From NCBI GenBank assembly GCA_934757275.1, contig CAKVLN010000003.1, forward strand, positions 62,001 through 126,000: a DNA stretch of 64,000 nucleotides. The letters run 5' to 3'. Position numbers and translations under genes: made by a program. The notes under the pieces are model-generated. The model ran no database searches and was not told the origin of the DNA. It saw nothing but the letters and a program-made list of their open reading frames with translations. Of the stretch, positions 58,676-64,000 are shown in pieces. Every line of letters starts with the position of its first letter. Within the stretch, counting starts at the first letter, position 1. The stretch is from an uncultured Candidatus Melainabacteria bacterium (GTDB lineage: Bacteria; Cyanobacteriota; Vampirovibrionia; Gastranaerophilales; Gastranaerophilaceae).

Positions 58676-59983
58676 CTAATCACTAAATGTTTTGAAAGTT
58701 TTTTCAACGTTGTCTTTAATAACTTTCTTAACTGCGTCCATTTCAGTTGCCAGTGCGTTTTGCTCTGTATCCAATTGTTTAAGACGTAGTTCTAGTGTTC
58801 TATCTTCTTGCTGAATAATAGAAGTTTTTGCATTAATATCCGCAATAGTTTTTTCATACTGTTCTTTTTTATAAACATATTCATTCATTGCATCTTTATA
58901 AGCAGCTTCATCAGTAACTGTTTCAACGTTCAAATCATAAACTACACTATTATTATCAAATTTTACAGAGGTAAAACGTCCATTGCCATCAGTTTCAAGA
59001 AGAGCATGATTTGTCTGTTCTATCCTTGTTTTTAAATATGATGCGTTATAATAAGCCAATTTTTCTTGTACATCGATTGGTTTATCATAATTATATTGGG
59101 TCTGCATACTGTTATACAAATCTTGCTCAGTTGTAAAATAAGTTTTGCCTTGCATATCAAAGCTATAAATACCTTCGCCATTATAAACAAGGTTGCCATC
59201 GTTATCAAAGCTCAAATAATCCTTCATAGAAGAATCTGGGCAATCCTTCAAGACTTGAGCAAGCTCTGCTGCCTGATCAGAGGTCAATTCATTTAACTGT
59301 GTAAGTTTAGAATTACCAACATAAGATGGTACATAAACTGTTGAATAATCTTTTGGCTCTTCAATTTCATTTTCTAAAAAGAAATGCCATGTTCCATTTG
59401 AATCTTGATAACCATAAACTCCGTCAGTAGTCAAAACGCCATCAGCTTTTGCCATATCTTTTGCGGTTTCAAAATCTGTCAAAGCGTTTTTTAACTTCAA
59501 ATCAGATTCAACATTCTTTATTGCAGAATAAGTTTGAGAATTTCCATCAGCCGTAGTGATTGTATATGTATTATCATTAGCGTTATAAGTTACTTGTGGA
59601 TTCTGGTCTTTAAAATCATTAATAGTAACTTCGCCTTTTGTTTGCACTTGTGGGTTTTCTAGCAACTTTCTAGAGCCAGTATAAACATTTGCGTAATAAT
59701 AACTATTAACAATGTAATTATAATTAGGATCTGCGCTTGATAATTGTTGCCAGCTATCTAAAACTGATTCATTTTCGCCATCAGTATAAGAGTACTGTAA
59801 CTCGGTATAATCAGTGGTTTTTGGAGCATTTGGAACTTCTAAAGCAAGAAGTTGATTAAACAAATTTGCACTCTGGTTTGCAAGTGCTGTACGGGCTTGG
59901 TTAATTTGTTGACCTTCCCATTCAGTATTTGTTTTTCTTGCTGTAAGTGCCAGATATCTGGCTTGTGATGCTGCCATTCCCAT
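58676..59983 (-). CDS. Unknown protein with conserved-looking helical N-terminus
   Basis: I do not recognise a family. The 435 residues begin G-M-A-A-S-Q-A-R-Y-L-A-L-T-A-R-K, then Q-Q-I-N-Q-A-R-T-A-L-A. This amphipathic, alanine-rich helix pattern is like ends of secreted filament proteins, such as flagellar hook-associated ones. Y/N/T/D-rich beta-type sequence follows (about 60-340). The C-terminal ~90 residues are a coiled coil (E-Q-Y-E-K-T-I-A-D-I-N-A-K through L-R-L-K-Q-L-D-T-E-Q). No signal peptide. Helical ends around a beta centre would fit export by a type III apparatus (flhA and fliH are at 26444-29348), but this is speculative. Confidence 0.5.
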   Translation of the reverse strand: MGMAASQARYLALTARKTNTEWEGQQINQARTALANQSANLFNQLLALEVPNAPKTTDYTELQYSYTDGENESVLDSWQQLSSADPNYNYIVNSYYYANVYTGSRKLLENPQVQTKGEVTINDFKDQNPQVTYNANDNTYTITTADGNSQTYSAIKNVESDLKLKNALTDFETAKDMAKADGVLTTDGVYGYQDSNGTWHFFLENEIEEPKDYSTVYVPSYVGNSKLTQLNELTSDQAAELAQVLKDCPDSSMKDYLSFDNDGNLVYNGEGIYSFDMQGKTYFTTEQDLYNSMQTQYNYDKPIDVQEKLAYYNASYLKTRIEQTNHALLETDGNGRFTSVKFDNNSVVYDLNVETVTDEAAYKDAMNEYVYKKEQYEKTIADINAKTSIIQQEDRTLELRLKQLDTEQNALATEMDAVKKVIKDNVEKTFKTFSD

Positions 59984-60106
59984 AGCAAAATCTCCTATTA
60001 ATTACAATTTTGGTTTAATGAAATTTTTCACACAGTCAACATGATAAACGGCAAAATTCTACAAACACTTTAAATAACATAGAAAAAATACTGCATCTAG
60101 AGTACT

Positions 60107-61105
60107 CTAAACCACCATATCATTGAAATCTTTTGCATCATCATAATTAAACATGTGAATGAAAGTATAAAGCATTTTAGCAGAGAATTTCTTAGAACCG
60201 ACCTCCAACATAGCTCGCAAAACCTCTTTATTATTAGCAACCACGGTATGAGTTCTATTAAACGCTAAGTTATCATAGAAGTTTGCAACATTAATAATTT
60301 GGCTATATTCTGAAATAAAATCGTTTGACAAACCTTGCGGATATCCAGAACCATCGTTGTTTTCGTGGTGTTCTAATGCTGGTAATGCAATTTCTTCTGG
60401 AAGTTCCAAACCTTCTTTAATCAGTTTATATCCGAGAGTAGTATGTTCTTTAACTTCGTCCTCATTCATTGTCAAAAGAGCCTGCATATCTGGCAAATTG
60501 ATTTTGATTTTACCAATATCATGCAAAAGAGCTGCCAAAATAACTTGATCAACTGCAGACGCCGTAAACTCAAGTTTTATCGCAATCAAACCAGACATAA
60601 TTGCTACATTTAGCGGGTGACAAAGTTGATATTCGCCTAAAAAACGTATTTTAGACCCTTTGCTTGATTTATTTAATTGTTTATAAACCTCAGTTTTTAA
60701 AACGCCAATCAAAGAATTTAGTTTTAGCAAACCCTCTTCAAAATAACCTTCCAAAAACAAATCTAAAATACGTTTATAGAAATATTTAATTTTTGCCTGC
60801 GTTTCCATCTTAATATAAGCATCTTTGTTCAACACAGTTTCAAAATCTGCAGGATCTAAACTATCATAAGAGAAATTCAAAAGCTTAGAGTTTTTCTTTT
60901 GTGGCTCTGCCGTTTCAGAAGTCTGTTCAGTTTCCAAATCACTATTAAACTCTTCTGTATAAACGTGAACATGATTTTTAAGCATTATAAGCTTTCCTGG
61001 AGTAAGCACTTCACCAGCTTCCAGAATTTTGCCTTTATTTTCCGAGTATAAATCAAAGGGTAAAACCTTATAATTACTCAATTCTTTGTTTGTAACTATT
61101 CTCAT
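60107..61105 (-). CDS. HD-GYP domain protein (likely cyclic-di-GMP phosphodiesterase)
   Basis: The 332 residues have an N-terminal region of about 140 residues, then an HD-GYP domain. H-D-I-G-K at 195-199 gives the metal-binding HD pair. H-H-E-N-N-D-G-S-G-Y-P near 246-256 shows the G-Y-P signature in a G-S-G-Y-P form, and N-V-A-N-F-Y-D-N-L near 272 matches the D-x-Y/F-D region. Such proteins hydrolyse c-di-GMP. The start of the protein (V-L-P-F-D-L-Y-S-E-N-K-G-K-I-L) is a small beta domain seen in some family members. Confidence 0.85.
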   Translation of the reverse strand: MRIVTNKELSNYKVLPFDLYSENKGKILEAGEVLTPGKLIMLKNHVHVYTEEFNSDLETEQTSETAEPQKKNSKLLNFSYDSLDPADFETVLNKDAYIKMETQAKIKYFYKRILDLFLEGYFEEGLLKLNSLIGVLKTEVYKQLNKSSKGSKIRFLGEYQLCHPLNVAIMSGLIAIKLEFTASAVDQVILAALLHDIGKIKINLPDMQALLTMNEDEVKEHTTLGYKLIKEGLELPEEIALPALEHHENNDGSGYPQGLSNDFISEYSQIINVANFYDNLAFNRTHTVVANNKEVLRAMLEVGSKKFSAKMLYTFIHMFNYDDAKDFNDMVV

Positions 61106-61159
61106 AGTTAGAATTATAGCACTTTTAAAAATTTAAACATACGCTATTTGTTCTATTTT

Positions 61160-61756
61160 TTACAATTCTCTTCGGCCTTCGATAGCTCTAGCTAGTGTAA
61201 CTTCATCTGCGTATTCTAAATCTGCACCAACTGGCAAACCAAATGCTATGCGAGAAATTTTGATACCAAAAGGTTTAATCAATTTTGTCAAATAAAGACT
61301 AGTTGCCTCACCTTCAACCGACGGTGACAATGCTAAAATTACCTCTTGAACTTCTTCAGAAGTTAACCTTTGGAGTAATTCTTTTATTCTAATATCTTCT
61401 GCACCAATCCCGTCCATTGGCGAAATCAAGCCTTGCAAAACGTGATATAGTCCACGATATTCGTTAGTTTTTTCAATCGCAATTAAGTCTTTTGTTTCTG
61501 CAACCACACAAATCACAGAACGGTTACGGTTAGTTGAAGAACAAATCTCACAAGGTGATTGGGTTGAGATATTGAAACAAACCTCACAAGTTTTTGAACT
61601 TTTTTTCGCTTCAAGAATCGCATTCGCAAATTTTTCCACCTCTGAAAGCGGCATCTTCAAAACTTGAAATGCCATTCTTTGAGCAGACTTTGGGCCTACT
61701 GATGGAAATTTCTGAAATTGTTCAATTAGTGTAGCAATTGATTTTGGATAAATCAT
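61160..61756 (-). CDS. recR: Recombination protein RecR
   Basis: The 198 residues of RecR act with RecF/RecO in loading RecA at gaps. It begins [13 protein letters not shown], as family members do, and has a helix-hairpin-helix [11 protein letters not shown]. The C4 zinc finger contains C-E-V-C-F-N and C-E-I-C-S-S. The Toprim domain has [14 protein letters not shown] 30 bp upstream is in frame, but the ATG at 61756 matches the family N-terminus and is preferred. It lies just downstream of ybaB, a very common pairing. Confidence 0.94.
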   Translation of the reverse strand: MIYPKSIATLIEQFQKFPSVGPKSAQRMAFQVLKMPLSEVEKFANAILEAKKSSKTCEVCFNISTQSPCEICSSTNRNRSVICVVAETKDLIAIEKTNEYRGLYHVLQGLISPMDGIGAEDIRIKELLQRLTSEEVQEVILALSPSVEGEATSLYLTKLIKPFGIKISRIAFGLPVGADLEYADEVTLARAIEGRREL

Positions 61757-61865
61757 GATTTTAACTCGTAATACTTGTAATGACACAATAGAGGGTGGCA
61801 GTTAGATTTAATTAAAACTTGTAATCTTACAATTGCCACCCGACCATATGTCTACGTGCGTAGCA

Positions 61866-62201
61866 CTAGAATAGTCCTGGAATGCTAATACCGCCAGTTA
61901 CAGATTTCATTTTTTCTTCCATAACTTTTTGAGCTTTTCCAGTAGTTTGGTTAATTGCAGTTGTGATAATATCTTCTAACATTTCGATAGTATCTTCTGA
62001 AACTGATGATGGGTTTTCAGGGTTAATAGCTTCTGCAGAAAGTTTGATTGATTTGAACAAACCTTTACCATCGCAAATAACTTTTACTGAACCATTTGCA
62101 GCTTCTCCAGAAATATCCATTTTATTAAGTTCGTCTTGAGCTTCTTTTAATCTTTTTTGAATATTTTGAGCCTGTTTCATCATATTCATCATGTTCATCA
62201 T
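61866..62201 (-). CDS. ybaB: YbaB/EbfC nucleoid-associated protein
   Basis: This 111-residue protein is rich in methionine at the start (M-M-N-M-M-N-M-M-K-Q-A-Q). The conserved core is V-K-V-I-C-D-G-K-G-L-F-K-S-I-K-L-S, and K-V-M-E-E-K-M-K follows. It is a small dimeric protein that binds DNA non-specifically. The ybaB-recR order is conserved across bacteria. The gap to recR is 109 bp, so an intervening promoter is possible. Confidence 0.92.
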   Translation of the reverse strand: MMNMMNMMKQAQNIQKRLKEAQDELNKMDISGEAANGSVKVICDGKGLFKSIKLSAEAINPENPSSVSEDTIEMLEDIITTAINQTTGKAQKVMEEKMKSVTGGISIPGLF

Positions 62202-62229
62202 AGTTGATTTCCTCCTACCTATGTACTCC

Positions 62230-62988
62230 CTATAATTGTTCTTCTATTTTTGCCATTAAATCGTCATCAATATCAAAGTTTGCGTAAACATTCTGAACAT
62301 CGTCGTGTTCTTCTAATTTACCCAACAATCTCATGATATTGATTGCAGTTTTTTCATCTGTAACTTCAATTGTATTCTGCGGAACTCTTGTAAATTCTGC
62401 TGATGTAGATTTAAAACCTTCTGCCTCTAAACCTTCTGTCACAGGTTGCAAATTTGGAATAGAAGTATAAACTTTATATTCATCTTCCTCTTCTACAATA
62501 TCTTCAGCGTCAAGCGTAATTGCTGCTTCAAAAAGTTTTTCGTAATCCACGTCATCTTTGTTGAAAGTGATGCAGCCTTTTTTATCGAACATCCAACCTA
62601 CGCAACCAGTTTCACCTAAGTTGCCATTGAATTTTGTAAAGTAACTTCTAACGTCACCAGCAGTTCTATTTTTGTTATCAGTCATAGCCTCAACAACAAC
62701 TGCTACACCGCCTGCGGCATAACCTTCGTAAACCATTTCATCATAGTTTTCGTTATTACCAGCACCAGAACCTTTTTCAATAGCTCTTTTGATATTATCG
62801 TTTGGAAGTCCTGCAGCTTTTGCTTTTTCAATCGCAGTTCTAAGTCTGAAATTACCAGCTGGATCTGGACCACCTAATTTTGATGCAACAATAATTTCTC
62901 TAGAGAATTTTTGAAATTCTGCTGCACGAAGTGAATCTGTTTTTGCTTTTTTATGTTTAATCGTTGACCATTTTGAGTGTCCGCTCAT
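62230..62988 (-). CDS. yebC: YebC/PmpR family transcriptional/translational regulator
   Basis: The 252 residues begin M-S-G-H-S-K-W-S-T-I-K-H-K-K-A, the family N-terminus. G-L-P-N-D-N-I-K-R-A-I-E-K-G-S-G and Y-E-G-Y-A-A-G-G-V-A follow, and the C-terminus holds H-D-D-V-Q-N-V-Y-A-N-F-D-I. YebC proteins were described as DNA-binding regulators and more recently as factors that help ribosomes through polyproline. It lies upstream of ybaB by 28 bp, likely in the same transcript. Confidence 0.95.
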   Translation of the reverse strand: MSGHSKWSTIKHKKAKTDSLRAAEFQKFSREIIVASKLGGPDPAGNFRLRTAIEKAKAAGLPNDNIKRAIEKGSGAGNNENYDEMVYEGYAAGGVAVVVEAMTDNKNRTAGDVRSYFTKFNGNLGETGCVGWMFDKKGCITFNKDDVDYEKLFEAAITLDAEDIVEEEDEYKVYTSIPNLQPVTEGLEAEGFKSTSAEFTRVPQNTIEVTDEKTAINIMRLLGKLEEHDDVQNVYANFDIDDDLMAKIEEQL

Positions 62989-63178
62989 AAAATATCCCCT
63001 TTATAATTAGTCTGTACTGCTTTACAATGATACATTAAAGGGTTTTATATAGCAATAGTTTTTTTATAAATGTTTATCTAATTTTAATCTTTTTAGATGA
63101 TGAAACTTTACAAACTTGATTATTTAATAAAAATGTAATAGAATACCATTATTGTTTTGATAAGAGGGAATAGTTGAA

Positions 63179-63718
63179 ATGAAAAAAGCTTTAATGATTG
63201 CATCAGTATTGCTAGTTGCCGTAGTTTCTACTGCATGTATCAACAATATTGCAGTGCAAGAGCTTAATAATAAAGCCGCAGAATATATGCAAAAAGGTGA
63301 TTATGAATCAGCAATGAACAGACTTCAAGCAAGTCTTGATTTGGATTCTACTATGTATGAAACATACTACAACCTTGGTATTGCATCAATTAACGCTAAA
63401 AAATACGAAAAAGCTATCGAAGCATTTGAAGGCGGAATTAAAATTAAACCAGATTTTGAAGATTTTTATTATTCTCTAGGTGTCGCACAAGCAGACCTTG
63501 CTGATGAATTGGTTGAAGTTACTGAAGACAAAAAAGAAATTAGTGATGAAGACAAAGCTAAAGCTATTGAATACAAAAAATCAGCAGTCGAAAATCTTAC
63601 AAAATATTTAGAACTTAAACCAACTGCAGAGGATAAACAAACTATCGAAGAGTTGATAGCAGAGTCTAATTCTTTTATCAACGGCGATGAATCAACTGCG
63701 AAAGAAGACGCAGAATAA
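63179..63718 (+). CDS. TPR-repeat putative lipoprotein
   Basis: The 179 residues begin with a lipoprotein-type signal (M-K-K-A-L-M-I-A-S-V-L-L-V-A-V-V-S-T-A-C, cysteine at 20; the -3 residue is S, a little off consensus). Two or three tetratricopeptide repeats follow, such as A-A-E-Y-M-Q-K-G-D-Y-E-S-A-M and Y-Y-N-L-G-I-A-S-I-N-A-K-K-Y-E-K-A-I. An acidic C-terminal helix ends the protein. It would be a periplasmic protein-protein interaction scaffold. The stop overlaps the ATG of lgt, the enzyme that would lipidate it. Confidence 0.8.
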   Translation: MKKALMIASVLLVAVVSTACINNIAVQELNNKAAEYMQKGDYESAMNRLQASLDLDSTMYETYYNLGIASINAKKYEKAIEAFEGGIKIKPDFEDFYYSLGVAQADLADELVEVTEDKKEISDEDKAKAIEYKKSAVENLTKYLELKPTAEDKQTIEELIAESNSFINGDESTAKEDAE

Positions 63719-64000
63719 TGTTTACTTCTCCATCACAAATTCTATGCACCATATTTGGTGTTAATATATATTATTACGGCGTAATTTTGGCGTTGGCTAT
63801 TTCAATCGGAACGCTTTTTTCTGATTGGGTAGGCACAAAGTATTTTGGCTTAAAAAATGAGACAATAATTGATTTAGCACCATACCTTATAATCTTTGGA
63901 ATTTTAGGCGCAAGATTGTATTATTGTACGCTTAATTACGATTTTTATTTAAGATTTCCTACAGAAATAATTGCAATTCGCCATGGAGGAATATCAATTC
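63718..64000 (+). CDS. lgt: Prolipoprotein diacylglyceryl transferase, partial (right edge)
   Basis: The first 94 residues of an Lgt protein run off the right end. They read as membrane helices with I-Y-Y-Y-G-V-I-L-A-L-A-I, then G-I-L-G-A-R-L-Y-Y-C and F-P-T-E-I-I-A-I-R-H-G-G-I-S, matching the conserved G-A-R-L and E-I-L-A-I-W-x-G-G-L-S-I blocks of Lgt. The enzyme attaches diacylglycerol to lipobox cysteines. The start ATG overlaps the TAA of the TPR lipoprotein gene, an apt functional pair. Confidence 0.88.
   Translation, partial: MFTSPSQILCTIFGVNIYYYGVILALAISIGTLFSDWVGTKYFGLKNETIIDLAPYLIIFGILGARLYYCTLNYDFYLRFPTEIIAIRHGGISI

Noticed and set aside
61757-61786. GTG start giving RecR ten extra residues
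   Set aside because: Family members begin at the I-Y-P-K-S segment, and the extra residues are not conserved-looking.

Overview
The window is low-GC bacterial chromosome, densely coded on both strands, and it looks like a host-associated member of Candidatus Gastranaerophilales (Melainabacteria/Vampirovibrionia, the non-photosynthetic sister group of Cyanobacteria). This is inferred from the mix of genes: a group-4 hydrogenase membrane arm, a membrane pyrophosphatase, FlhA/FliH export genes, a pilin-like protein with a tail-fibre chaperone, and many proteins beginning with a short M-x-[IV]...[SN]-[FY]-[KQT]-[GAS] motif. I ran no database search, so the taxonomy is an inference. There is no CRISPR array, no transposase and no prophage.

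Layout. 1-4402 (minus): hydrogenase-4 type subunits HyfB, C, E and F (F runs off the left edge), behind a recognisable promoter. 4544-4974: rpsO with a structured leader and a terminator. 5027-8160: ilvD and a glycine-zipper protein. 8382-14898: a surface-glycopolymer cluster with a tandem LicD protein, a hexapeptide acyltransferase, a TagD-like cytidylyltransferase, a class-V aminotransferase and a TagF-like CDP-glycerol transferase. 14986-20298: accessory genes (hydrolase, minimal CheR-like methyltransferase, pilin-YadA-S74 fusion, HNH-like protein) set among repeat elements. 20353-26332: RseP, a TrmB-type regulator, tRNA-Val, PepA, a candidate structured RNA, a small XRE regulator and Prs. 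26444-30401: FlhA, FliH and an unknown partner. 30563-31861: Pgi. 31981-37509 (minus): a compact six-gene operon (unknown 529-aa protein, ruvX, DUF1292-like, ATPase-less ClpN protein, tilS, hpt). 37620-45125: a deiminase-fold protein, GAPDH, membrane pyrophosphatase, tRNA-Leu, a papain-like protein and a sugar transporter. 45415-49979: an ECF sigma/anti-sigma/CpxP-like operon, then TolC and MacA-like genes without a pump. 50091-63000: MutL, a 2-hydroxyacyl-CoA dehydratase activase-related protein, a glucan-dikinase-like protein, a Dxs-like enzyme, an HD-GYP protein, RecR, YbaB and YebC. 63179-64000: a TPR lipoprotein and the start of lgt.

Functionally the window suggests a fermentative cell: glycolysis (Pgi, GAPDH), H2-linked ion translocation (Hyf-type membrane arm) and pyrophosphate-driven ion pumping (HppA), with a CDP-glycerol/LicD-modified surface polymer. 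The most unusual layer is a scattered set of six proteins with unrelated enzymatic folds (alpha/beta hydrolase, CheR-like, HNH-like, guanidino-deiminase fold, papain-like, dikinase) that share a short N-terminal motif. They may be a co-targeted, effector-like group. Intergenic regions carry three families of short palindromic repeats (called A, B and C below), often next to one another.
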